From the NCBI GenBank assembly GCA_002150815.3, contig NDFF03000394.1, positions 411,459 to 475,458 on the forward strand: 64,000 nucleotides of DNA, given 5' to 3'. The notes below the pieces were generated by a model, which was not told where the DNA came from, ran no database searches, and saw nothing but the letters and a program-made list of their open reading frames with translations. This DNA is from Grammothele lineata (taxonomy: Eukaryota; Basidiomycota; Agaricomycetes; Polyporales; Polyporaceae). Shown in pieces: positions 1 through 9,961 of this stretch; the stretch's first letter is position 1; the number at the start of each line of letters is the position of its first letter. The position numbers were made by a program, and so were the translations under genes.

Positions 1-182
1 GCTGATCCTCTGGCCGTCTTACCCAGCTTACCGTCTTAACGAGAGGGCCTCAGCCGCCCAACGGCTCGTCTTAATGGAACGATTGACGGTCTTAACTGAC
101 CTGTCTTAGCGCATCTTAACGCCATCATAACTGTCATAAGCGCCATAAACTCCCATTAAGACCTGTTAAGACCCGTTAAGAC
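1..182. repeat. degenerate GTCTTAAC / GTTAAGAC repeat patch
   Basis: The motif GTCTTA(AC) occurs on the plus strand near 16, 33, 68, 89, 103 and (variant) 113. From about 155 its reverse complement takes over: ATTAAGAC at 155, GTTAAGAC at 165 and 175. The last three copies are spaced exactly 10 bp apart. The patch thus has an overall inverted arrangement and ends right before the LINE. No coding potential is seen. It could be a degraded satellite, a terminal region of another element, or part of the insertion target. Confidence 0.6.
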
Positions 183-198
183 ATTTCCGGGTTTACTG

Positions 199-3117
199 AT
201 GGACAGGATCCGCCATGACTACCTATGGAAAGTGCTCCGGAAAGCCAACATCCCCGAGCACTTTATTAAGACTGTGAAGTCCCTTTACCAACGAGCCGAA
301 AGTGTGGTAATTATAAACGGTGTACGGAGCGACAGATTTCGCATTACAAGAGGGGTCCGCCAAGGGGACCCGCTATCGTGCTTACTCTTCAACATTGCCA
401 TCGAACCCCTAGCCTGCGCGCTCCGAGCCTCCAGCCTGACAGGGCTGCTTGTCCCAGGTTTTGAGGAGCGCCTCATTGCGACCCTTTTTGCTGACGACAC
501 CACAGTTTTCCTCCACGCTACGGACTCGTACGAAGACCTCCAGCGGATCCTGCTGGCATGGTGCAAGGCGTCCGGCGCGAAATTTAACCTGGAGAAGACG
601 GAAGTGATCCCGATCGGGAGGCCGGCGTATAGAGCGCAGGTGGCCACGCAACGAATCATGAGCAATGGAAACCCACCGTTGCCAGCGGATGTTCGCATTG
701 CCAGGGATGGCGAGGCCGTCCGCTCGCTAGGCGCTTGGATCGGAAACGGAGTCGACAACGCCCAGCTGTGGAGCCCTGTCCTGGAAACAGTCAGACGTCG
801 GCTGGAGCAATGGGAAAGAAGACACCCTACCCTGAACGGGAGAAGGCTGATTGTCAATATGGAAGTCGCAGGAAGGACGCAGTTCCTTGCCACAGTGCAA
901 ACAATGCCGAAGCAAGTCGAAGAGGAGCTGAAAAAGACAGTGACAGACTTCCTCTGGGCCGGAAAAAAGCACCCACGGATAGGGCGTGACACCCTAGCTG
1001 CCCCCTTAGGAGAGGGCGGGCTCAAGGTCCTAGACATAGAAGCTCGAAACGAAGCGATAAGCCTTATGCGCCTGAAACGATACCTAGACTTCACCCGCTC
1101 GCGACCGCGCTGGGCTTTTGTAGCCGATGTCCTGCTTGCCGGAGCAGCAAAGACCGCCTCAAACAGAGTCTCCCCTGACGCACGCCTGAACGTTTTCCTG
1201 CAAACGTGGGAAGTGTCGACGCAGGCGCGAGCTGGCCTCCCGGTGAGCCTGAGGGTGATGATAAAATCAGCAAAGAAGTACAACGTCGAAGTCCTAACCA
1301 ATAACCCGTCTGACGAGCTCCGGGCAGCAATGCCGGCCTGGTACCATGTCGGAGTCAATCCGGAAGGAGGCAGGCTAGCGCTAAATGCGCAGTCCTATGT
1401 ATGCCTGCGCACAAAACACAGAGTCTCCACCATCGGAGCGTGCCACGTGATTGCATCAAGGGGAGGAACGCACTCCCCAGCCTCATCCTGCCAGTGTGAT
1501 CCCTGCAACCAAGACAGGACAGCGCGTGGATGCGAAAACCCCTCGAGATGCGTCCTAGCAGCACAACGGATTCTCGCCGCCCTGCAGCCCAAATGGAAGC
1601 CAAACGACCCGGGAAGCGACGACAGTCTTACCTTGACGAAATCGAGGAAGAGAAAGAACGACATTGCGAGAAGAGACCACACCCGCATCATTTTCGACCC
1701 CTCCACCGCTGACGGGCCCAGCCCCACTGCTGCCATCCGGGTGTTCTCCAACCTAACGGAAGGAGAACCGTCAGCTGCCACCACACGGCGGCCCCGCTTA
1801 GGCTTCCATGTCCCCCAGGAGGCGGTTGAAGTACATACTGATGGCTCGTGCGCGGGCCAAGGCACCACAGACGCTGCGGCGGGCGCGGGGGTCTTCTTCG
1901 GAGACGGGGACGAACGCAACCTGGCCCTACGGACCCCTGGTGAGCCGCAATCCAATCAGAGGGCAGAGCTCTATGCGGTGGCGGCGGCGGCAGCTGCGAC
2001 ACCGCCCTTCGCCCCCATGCATATCGTGTCCGACTCGAAATACGTGATAGATGGACTCACGAAACACCTCCCTAGGTGGGAAGACCGAGGGTGGATAGGA
2101 GTCACGAATTCAGACCTAATACAAGAGGTGGCCGCACGCCTTCGTGAGAGATCTGCCATCACAACCTTCCGATGGGTGAAAGGCCATTCCGGTGTTCACG
2201 GAAATGAAAAAGCGGACGAGTTGGCGGGGGCGGGGGCGGCGAAGCAGCTTGCTGACAACGCCCCACTGCGGCCAGCCAACTACGCTTTCCTGCGGAGGGG
2301 AGCGAGGCTCGCCACACTCACGCAATCGATGGCCTATAGAGGGATACTAGTGATAAAACTCCGCGGCAAATCTAGGAAAACTACGACGCAAAACATCAGC
2401 ATGATCCAGGCTGCCCTGAAACACTCTGCAGGAACTGCGCCGACGGCGGCAAGGATATGGGAAAGCCTCCGTCACAAAGACATTAGCAAACGAGCCCGCG
2501 ACTTTATGTGGAAAGCGATACACGGGGGGCACAAGATCGGTGCTTTCTGGGCGAAGATTCCCGGGTATGAGCACAGGGCAACGTGCGCCTTCTGCCAACA
2601 GGATACTGAGACCCTGACACATGCGCTGGCAGAGTGTAAGGACTCACCTGCGCTGATCGCGTGGACCCTCTGCCGAAAACTGCTTCGCAAAAAAGGCTTC
2701 GAGGTCCCCCCACTCTCCGCAGGCTTAGTCCTGGGCGTACACCTCCTGGCCTTAAGCGCCCCAGCCGATAAAATATCGCCCGGACTCCGTCGCCTCCTCC
2801 GGATAGCCTTGACTGAAACCTTACACCTGGTATGGAGGATGAGGTGCGCCTGGGTCGTCGGAGACGGGGCCGCCCAGGAGAAGAAACCCTCGAAACGGCA
2901 GACAGTCAATGCATGGCACGACATTCTGAACAAGCGGCTTCACCTCGACCAACAGCTGCTGAAAAGACATGGCAAATCCACCCCTAGTGAGGAACTAGTC
3001 CGTAGCACATGGAGTGGCCTGGTGGAAGGCGAAGACACTCTCGGAGACTCCTGGATCTGGGCAAAGGGGGTTTTAGTGGGTAGACTCACGCCGGACTCAA
3101 GCGACGCGGGCGGCTGA
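199..3117 (+). CDS. LINE ORF2 C-terminal part: reverse transcriptase, RNase H, zinc-binding tail
   Basis: The frame is open for 972 codons. The ATG at 199 is probably not a natural start; it lies close to the catalytic motif A of RT, which is cut off. Visible RT motifs are GVRQGDPLS (residues 52-60) and the FADD box (97-100). A thumb/connection region follows, then an RNase H domain at about 543-680, recognisable by HTDGSC, an acidic QRAELYAV stretch, SDSKYVIDG and GNEKADELAG, which carry the expected acidic catalytic residues. The C-terminal third has a CxxC...H...C cluster (CAFCQQDTETLTHALAEC, about 799-816), the zinc-binding zf-RVT type found at the end of LINE ORF2 proteins. RNase H placed after RT fits fungal Tad1/I-like clades; the exact clade is not assignable by eye. 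Lacking its N-terminus, this copy is unlikely to be autonomous. Confidence 0.9.
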   Translation: MDRIRHDYLWKVLRKANIPEHFIKTVKSLYQRAESVVIINGVRSDRFRITRGVRQGDPLSCLLFNIAIEPLACALRASSLTGLLVPGFEERLIATLFADDTTVFLHATDSYEDLQRILLAWCKASGAKFNLEKTEVIPIGRPAYRAQVATQRIMSNGNPPLPADVRIARDGEAVRSLGAWIGNGVDNAQLWSPVLETVRRRLEQWERRHPTLNGRRLIVNMEVAGRTQFLATVQTMPKQVEEELKKTVTDFLWAGKKHPRIGRDTLAAPLGEGGLKVLDIEARNEAISLMRLKRYLDFTRSRPRWAFVADVLLAGAAKTASNRVSPDARLNVFLQTWEVSTQARAGLPVSLRVMIKSAKKYNVEVLTNNPSDELRAAMPAWYHVGVNPEGGRLALNAQSYVCLRTKHRVSTIGACHVIASRGGTHSPASSCQCDPCNQDRTARGCENPSRCVLAAQRILAALQPKWKPNDPGSDDSLTLTKSRKRKNDIARRDHTRIIFDPSTADGPSPTAAIRVFSNLTEGEPSAATTRRPRLGFHVPQEAVEVHTDGSCAGQGTTDAAAGAGVFFGDGDERNLALRTPGEPQSNQRAELYAVAAAAAATPPFAPMHIVSDSKYVIDGLTKHLPRWEDRGWIGVTNSDLIQEVAARLRERSAITTFRWVKGHSGVHGNEKADELAGAGAAKQLADNAPLRPANYAFLRRGARLATLTQSMAYRGILVIKLRGKSRKTTTQNISMIQAALKHSAGTAPTAARIWESLRHKDISKRARDFMWKAIHGGHKIGAFWAKIPGYEHRATCAFCQQDTETLTHALAECKDSPALIAWTLCRKLLRKKGFEVPPLSAGLVLGVHLLALSAPADKISPGLRRLLRIALTETLHLVWRMRCAWVVGDGAAQEKKPSKRQTVNAWHDILNKRLHLDQQLLKRHGKSTPSEELVRSTWSGLVEGEDTLGDSWIWAKGVLVGRLTPDSSDAGG

Positions 3118-3270
3118 CCGCACGTGTCCGCCGGCGAGAGGAGTCCCACACTACAGGCCATAAGCCTGTGTGCGTAAAGCATTTCCTCCGGCGGGTGTTG
3201 GGGTGTCCTCCCCATAAACCACTGCAAACAGCCGGGGGCCGGTCGTGAGGCCCTCCCCCGGACTGGCACC

Positions 3271-3305
<35 letters not shown>
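199..3305 (+). mobile_element. 5'-truncated non-LTR (LINE) retrotransposon copy
   Basis: The copy comprises a 972-codon ORF2-type reading frame, a ~155-bp 3' untranslated segment (3118-3272) and a run of 33 A residues (3273-3305), which is the classic signature of target-primed reverse transcription. The left end lies inside the reverse transcriptase domain, so the 5' part (any ORF1, endonuclease and the start of RT) is missing. Dead-on-arrival 5' truncation is normal for LINEs. I could not find a convincing target-site duplication around the two ends. The intact downstream frame and uninterrupted poly(A) suggest a fairly recent insertion. Confidence 0.9.
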
Positions 3306-3307
<2 letters not shown>

Positions 3308-3819
3308 TGCCGTCGAGAAGCGCGACTTTTGCAGCGGGCCCGGTCCGGTCGTCCTTTTCCAGCCTTTTCCTCTATCCGGGCGGAGGTTCTGTGCGCGTAG
3401 GCGGCCGCTTAGTGGCAGGTTGACGGGAGAGGAAAACACATGGGAGCGTTTGAGCGAGGTACGCGGACGTGCGTTGGGTGAGAGTGCGTTGGCTGGTTCA
3501 GGAGATGACGAGACTTGCTGATGCCGTCTCTGCCAGGGTCTCCCCCAGATATGTCATACGGAAGGCGGGCCCGGCATCGCCATCTGTGCAGCTAGAGCGG
3601 CCTACAAAGCATTCGGGAGTGGCCGGAGCCCGTGAGGCGGAGATGAGGTGATGAAAGAGCTTTCTGTGGCGGTATGCTTGAGTTCGAGAAGCGACCATGT
3701 TTAGAACAAATGGAATCATCGAAAAAAGTCATGACGAGAACACCTTCGTGCGAAGACACGTAAGTAAGATCATAAATACGCTCGCGAGGACGGACCCAGC
3801 TCTACCCTACTGCCCTACC
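3306..3819. other. intergenic region between LINE and Use1
   Basis: About 0.5 kb with only short unrelated frames. It should contain the 3' end of the minus-strand Use1 transcript. Nothing else is recognisable. Confidence 0.5.
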
Positions 3820-4882
3820 CTACGTCACACGAATGACGAGGAAAGTCATGAAGAATCCGATCGCCACGACAATGAGGCTGAGGAGGGTGATCCAGGTCGT
3901 GCTCCAGCTCTTCGAGTGGTGGTCGCGCAGGCGCACGCGTTCCTTGCTCATCACGTCGTGGTTGCGCTCGAGCTTCTCCTGCGCCTCGAGCACGACCGCC
4001 TTGTCCTTGTCGAGCGCGCCTGCGAAGTGGATGGCGTTCTTCTTGAGCTGCGTCGCCATCTGCGCGAGCTGGGCCGAGAGCTCCTCCTGCAGCGCGGCGG
4101 AGTTCTGCATGAACGCGGGTGTGGCCTGTGACGCGGACTTCTCGGCGGCGGCAGGGAGAGAGGGGGGTAGGAGGGTCTCGGAAGGATTGATTGGGCCCCG
4201 GGACACCGAGGGAGTAATGGAAGGGGAGAGGATGCGTTCGTGAGCGGTTATTGCTGATGTGTCTTCGGCAGGGAGTAGTGTTGCGGCTGGGTCAGGAGAG
4301 CTCTCCGCGACCTCCGACTGGGGCTCTTCCGACACAGTGGGGGTATGCACGGGTGGCGGTGGAGGCGGTATTGTAGGAAGTATGGGGGTCGGTTTTACAA
4401 CTGGAACTCCCAATCGCTAGTTCAAAGACCAGGTCAATCTTACTCAAAGGCACAGAGACTGGCAGAGCTCACCTTGTCCACTTCAGAAACCATGGCCTCA
4501 AGACGATCAAGAGTTCTGCGAAACTCTTCATATTGCCGTAGGGAGGACCTAGCAAAGCGTGCCGTTGGAGCGGTAGCACGAGCACGCACAGACTATACTC
4601 ACGAGCTGCCCGCATCCTCACTCGATTCCACGCTCTGCAAGAGCTTTCGGGCATATTTCAGTTTCTGAGATACCGCGGGGACGTCAGCGCACATGGATGA
4701 GGACAGTTACTGGCGTCGTAACACACATGCAATGTACCCCGCACACGAATCCACGCTGGCGGGTTTGGCGGTGTGGCGCCTGCGTCGTCCGTCCAGGTCT
4801 CGCTTGCCACCGTCTTCTCCAACCGGTGGACCAAACGTGCCAGGTTGATGCGGTCGTGCACGGACTGCTCTGTCTGCACCAT
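3820..4882 (-). CDS. USE1: Use1-like ER SNARE (unconventional SNARE in the ER)
   Basis: Predicted exons (minus): 4882-4727, 4664-4603, 4548-4473, 4416-3820, joining to a 296-aa protein. The N-terminus (MVQTEQSVHDRINLARLV, then RLEKTV) and the LKYARKLLQSVE segment created by the first splice are typical of Use1. The acidic/proline-rich linker is followed by a SNARE-type heptad region (about residues 200-270, ELSAQLAQMATQLKK to DVMSKERVRLRDHH) and a C-terminal membrane anchor (TWITLLSLIVVAIGFFMTF). Use1 family proteins act with Sec20, Ufe1 and Sec22 in Golgi-to-ER retrograde transport; this role is taken from the family. The start is the first ATG in frame before the conserved N-terminal helix. 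The gene is divergent from the SQS1-like gene across 389 bp. Confidence 0.87.
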
Positions 4883-5271
4883 GTCCCCTGAGTAGAGCGC
4901 GCAAGATAGGGAAAGGTTTGCAAGACGAAGAAGCGGCGTGTTAGAGAGCCACCAGGATCCAGGATGGGACAGAGGAACGTGTGGTGTCGTCACCGGGACG
5001 CGAGTTGGCGTGGCTGCCACAGTATGGGCGCTTAGATCACTGGATGCAGCGTCGGTTGGCGATCGTGCCGCACGGCGCAGATCCAGCCTGAGGCCCTCGG
5101 GCCAACCCTGACTCGCTCAAACTTCGCTACCGCAGCGACCTCCACTCCCTAACGCTATAGGTCGTCGCACACGCGGACTCATATATTCATCTCTGCTTTG
5201 CTGTCTTGTCTTGCATACTCGGACGCTTGTATCGATATTGGTTTCAGTGCATCTTGTATCTCTAATCCAGC
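4883..5271. promoter_or_regulatory. shared divergent promoter region, Use1 / SQS1-like
   Basis: A 389-bp region separates two divergent start codons and must hold both core promoters. A TATA-like ATATATT lies at about 5181-5187, ~85 bp before the plus-strand ATG. No specific operator could be identified. Confidence 0.5.
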
Positions 5272-8200
5272 ATGGCTAGAGGCAACAATCGCGGCCGTGG
5301 AGGCTTCCGCGGAGGTCCCAACGGACAACCTTTCGGAGGGTTTGGAAGAGGAAATCAAAGGGGTGGTAGAGGGGGAAGGGGTGGAGGTGGTCGCGGCGGT
5401 CGCGGTCGTGGTGGCTTCATTCCTCTTGACGAGTTTGATTTCCCAATCCAACAGTGGCCAAGCAGTATGTCGCGGGATCTTTCATGTTCTTGTCGTGGCT
5501 CATTGTAATCGCTCAGATAACCCTCCATCTACGCCTCCTCCACGCGGATTCGTTTCTCGAGGTCGTGGAAGAGGACGAGGGTCTCCAATCCCATTTAAAG
5601 TTTACAACAACCCTCGCCGAGGACTAGGATCTCCCCGTGGGCGAGGAAATGGCGGTGGCGACGATTTTGATCCAAGATTGGCTTCTAACAACCGTGGCCG
5701 CAATCTCAACTCAAAGCTCAACGCCGGGATGTCCCTCTCTAAACTTCTGTACGAAGACCGTCCTCTATTGAAACCTATTACATTCGTCCGCTCCGTCTAC
5801 ACTGCAACCCTGTTTCAACAACAAGATGACATCTTTCTGCCAGTTGTTGAATCAGCAGGTCGGTTTGAAACCCGTCCTCTCCATCCTTCCTGCTCATCGT
5901 AGTCTCTTCATAGTTGACGGAGATGAGAAGAGTCACATTCCGACCGCAGACGCAGTCTCACGCGTCTTTATGCCGACCGTGGAAGAGCAAGACGAAGTAT
6001 ATGAAGACGGGGAAGAACAGCTTGAAGAGATAGACTTTGCTGATATCGGACGAATACAGGCTGCAGTTGATGCTGCGGCAGCACAGGGCGGTACACCCGT
6101 CCCGGAGGTCAAGGCCGCCGAAGATACATCCACGAGTTTCTTCGTCGACACAACGCCCTCCGTCGCTAATCATATCAAGAAGGCGGAGCAAATACAGGTG
6201 AATAAACTCGATGGCGCCCTCGGAGCTGCAGATCACGTAGACGAAGACGAGCCCGATGAGGTTATTGTCTTCGTTGCTCCCCATCCTCGTATCAGTAAAT
6301 CTTCTGCACCGCCCGAAACCAAGGTTGACCCTGTAGAATGTCTTCCGACAACATCGATCCTCACGGGCATGCAGATCGAGTCTACTCCCGTTGCTGTAAC
6401 AGATTTCACCGGGATATCTACGAAGGAGACATCTACGCCAGCACCGGGCACCACAGACGCTATTGCTCCCCTGGAGGTTCCTAAACCTGCATTCAAGATT
6501 GAACTGGGGACGCTATTCCCTGAAGCCGGACCTTCCTCGTCCAGGCCTCTACAGGCCGCCCCACTAGAGCCTTCTCCGGCTCCAGATCCGTCTGAGCTCC
6601 CACCACCGCCCTCCTTCAACGACATCTCCTTCTCCTTCAGCCAGAGGACCTCTGCCGCGCCGGCTGCGCCGAAGCAAGGACGCCGCCTCAACCCCGTCGG
6701 CACCCCCCGCTCGCTCCTCAAGCGCGCGCGCCAGCCGCGACGCAGGTCCCTACGCGGATTCGGCACGTTCGGCGCGATGCACGAGGAGGCCCTCCTCCAT
6801 AACGGACGCGAGCGCGATCCGCGTCGTGCAGAGCAGCGTCGCGGCGATTCGGACGTCAATTTCGGCACATCTTCAGAGGACGAGGGGGGGAACGACGGCG
6901 TGGATGAGCTGTCGGTGGGCGTGGGCGGGATGGAGCTCGACGAAAGTATCAACCTAGACGCGATGAAGAGGTTTGTGCACAGTATGGGCATGGAGGGGTC
7001 GCGCCATGTTACCATGGACGATATCGCGGATGAGGAGCAGATGAAGAGGGAGGACGAGGAAGAAGATGTGCGCGGGCCGGAGTCGGGTGAAGAAGACGGA
7101 GATGACGAGGACAAGGGGACGCTGGGCGATGCTGACGCTGAGCGCTCTCAGGATGAGGAGAACAGCGAAGAAGACGAGGAGGTTGAGGCCGTCATGCGCA
7201 CTGAAGAGGGCCTGCTCATCGGCGAAGATGATACTCCCTTGTCCCGCCCAGAGACTAGCAGAACGACGAACGGTGAGGTTACAGCAAGCGCGAAAGGAGA
7301 ACCAGATGCAACAGGCCACGACGACGGCGACGAAGATGACAGCGAAGACGATTATGATGACGAGGACGAGGCTGAGGATGAAACGCCCCGCCGAGGCTTT
7401 CAGGCAGAGCTGGCGCGGTTACGCGAAAGTAGTACCAAAGACAAGGGCAAAGGGAAGGCTCGTGCAAACAACGATTCGAGTGACGAAGCTATGTCAGTGC
7501 AGATGTCCTGGGCCGATCAGGACGACAGCTGGATTGCCCATATCGATGTGCGCGTTCAATGTCCTGTCAGCTCTTGTCTCAGGCTCACAATTATCTTAGA
7601 ACATCGTTGCTGAGAACCAGGAGATCTTGGGCAAAGGCAATCGAAAAGCGAGAAAGTACAATTTCAACGCTATCCGGAATGGTAGCTTTGACTCCGACGA
7701 AGAGTTCTTCAGCGACTTGCTCCAGCCCGCCCGTACGTCCTTCCTCAATTATTCTCTACTTCGACCGGCTCACGATCGGTTTGCAGCTCGAGGCAAGGAC
7801 AAGGTGAAAGACCTCCCACCCGAGCTCCAGGAACAGTGGGAGAAGGATCGACAGAAGAAAGCAGAGAACAAGCGAAAACGCGCCCTGGAGCGCCTGATGA
7901 TCGCCGCGGATCCTATGGCCCAGCACAAGGGCGGAAAGAAGGGCCACAAAGCCATGCTGGCCGCGGTGCGCTCCGCCGAGGACCTCCCCAACCGCGTCGT
8001 CGACCTGGTCTCGCTCGAGCAGCAGATCCGGCGCTTCCTCGCCAACGTCGGTGGCCCCGCGTCCATATCGCTCCCGCCCGCGGACAAAGAGACACGGAAG
8101 CGCGTACATGAGCTCGCGACGGCGTTCAACCTCAAGAGCCAGAGCAAAGGCAAGGGCGATGGGCGGTACACGACCCTCACCAAGACGTCAAAGAGCGGGG

Positions 8201-8591
8201 TCGGAATCAACCAGAAGAAGATTAACCGGATCCTGCGCGAGGAGGCACGCAGGAAGAGTACCAGCTGGACTGGCCCCGAGAGTGGGAAGGGGCGGGACAA
8301 GGCTGTAGACGTCTCGAAACACCGCGAGGGCGAGGAGGTCGGCAAGGTGCGTTGCCTGCTGCGTTTCCTGACGATGCGACGCGCCCGTGCTGACGCCCTC
8401 GCGTTGTTTGTTTTGCATTTGTGTAGGGCGCTGCGAGGATCAACGGGACGAACATCGGCTTCAAGATGCTCGCCGCGATGGGCTGGACAGACGGCGAGCG
8501 CATCGGGCTCTCGAACCCCGGCCTCGACGCGCCGCTCACGGCGATCATGAAGAAGACGAAACTGGGCCTGGGGGCTGCGCCATCGCGTTGA
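5272..8591 (+). CDS. SQS1: SQS1-like R3H and G-patch protein (probable Prp43 helicase activator)
   Basis: Predicted exons: 5272-5464, 5517-5858, 5914-7547, 7600-7732, 7787-8346, 8427-8591 (1008 aa). The N-terminus is an RGG-rich segment (MARGNNRGRGGFRGG). A long acidic, low-complexity middle follows (runs of D/E around 7000-7380). Towards the C-terminus there is an R3H-like region (QQIRRFLAN ... LPPADKETRKRVHELATAFNL), basic stretches, and a final G-patch (IGFKMLAAMGWTDGERIGL). This order (RGG, acidic, R3H, G-patch) is that of yeast Sqs1/Pfa1, which stimulates the DEAH helicase Prp43 in ribosome biogenesis and splicing; function here is inferred from it. Introns 7733-7786 and 7548-7599 are small; the first is in frame and stop-free, so it could be missed by gene finders. 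Confidence 0.88.
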
Positions 8592-9036
8592 GTTGCCGGC
8601 CGATTATGAGCGCTGAGCGGACGAGTTCCTGTCGGCGGCCGTCGTTGCGAGGCCGCTGTCGGTACCGCTGTTGTCGTGCTCTACGCGAAGGTACGAATGG
8701 GGATGGAGAGATGTCGGCAAGGACGTCGTGCGTTTCTGAGATACCGGAATTTGACGCGCTGTTGGATGAGCGCGACTGCATATACGTAGAACTGTGATAT
8801 ACTTATAGGTTGCTGATATCTAAAAGGCGTCAGGGGGGTTGGAGGAATTTGAGACGAAGCCGGCTGAGCGCCTTGAGGAGAGCCCAATAGACGCCCAAAA
8901 GCATGTCCGAGTCCGGTAGCACCGGCGCCGAACGTCTGACTGAACGAACCATCATCACGATCCCTGGCGTACCACACACTGTCTGACCTACCTTCAATCT
9001 TGTCGGTTCTGGCCATACTACCTCTGAATTACGAAC
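8592..9036. other. intergenic region
   Basis: 445 bp between two tandem plus-strand genes; it holds the 3' end of the SQS1-like gene and the promoter of the next gene. No motif stands out. Confidence 0.5.
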
Positions 9037-9961
9037 ATGTTCGAGCCCGTACGAGGCGGCACCCGTGGCGGCCAGGCCGAATTCAAGTGGTCAGACGTTT
9101 CAGCGGACAAGGACCGCGAGGTATGCAGTCATCCCTCTTCCTCGTGCCAATCAGGCTCAGACCGACCCTACACTCTGTTTTAGAACTACCTCGGACATAG
9201 TATCAACGCGCCCACAGGCCGCTGGCAAAAGAACAAGGACATCCATTGGTACCAGCGTGACAACGACGACAGCCGGGAGGCACGACTGGAGGAGCTTAGG
9301 AAGATCAAAGAGGCTGAGGCTGAGGCACTCTCCATCGCTCTGTACGTTCTCCTCGTCCTCAGGTATCATCCTTGCCTCTGGAGCTCACACACGTATGTAC
9401 AGTGGCTTCGGCCCGGGGGGACCCAAACCCGCGGGTGGAGACGGCCCAGCAACCGGAGCGACGGGCGCGAACGCAATCGCGGTGCCCGTCCGTGCCGCGT
9501 CTGTCGATGGCTCTCTAGACCCGGACAAGGCAGAGCGTAAACGACAGAAGGCGGCGAAGAAAGAGGATAAACGACTCCGGAAAGAGCAGCGCCGCGCCGA
9601 GCGGCGACGCGAGCGGGGTGGGGGTTCGAGCGATGATGAGGGCAGAGATGGGGACAAAGAGCGGCATAGGAGGAGAGACCGTTTGCGGGAGAGAGGAGAG
9701 GACAGGGACAGGTCGAGGTCGCCCAGGCCGCGCGACTACGACCGGGACCGGGACAGGGACTGGCGGCGGGAGAGGTCGCGGGAGCGGTACAGGGAAAGAG
9801 AAAGGGACGTCGAGCGGTCGAAGACGCCTCCGATGAGGCGGAGGGCGGACGTACATGGCTACGACGAAGGTGCGCGGGAGAGGGAGCGGGAGATGGATCG
9901 GAAACGGTGGGAGGACAACGCGAGGCGAGACAGGCCTGGCGCACGATGGGGCCGAGATTGA
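9037..9961 (+). CDS. MMTAG2-like RS/RD-rich nuclear protein
   Basis: Predicted exons: 9037-9120, 9184-9341, 9403-9961 (266 aa). The first two exons encode the conserved MMtag signature: FKWSDVSADKDRE joined to NYLGHSINAPTGRWQK and KDIHWYQRD. This block defines the multiple myeloma tumor-associated protein 2 family, found from fungi to animals, whose molecular role is poorly known. The rest is a glycine/proline linker, a Lys/Arg/Glu coiled segment (KAERKRQKAAKKEDKRLRKE) and an RD/RS repeat tail (DRDRDRDWRRERSRERYRE), features of RNA-processing proteins. Splicing phases (0, then 2) keep the frame. The start is the only ATG directly before the conserved block. Confidence 0.87.

Noticed and set aside
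6233..7114. 293-codon minus-strand ORF inside the SQS1-like gene
   Set aside because: Ser-rich mirror of the acidic GA-rich coding stretch on the plus strand.
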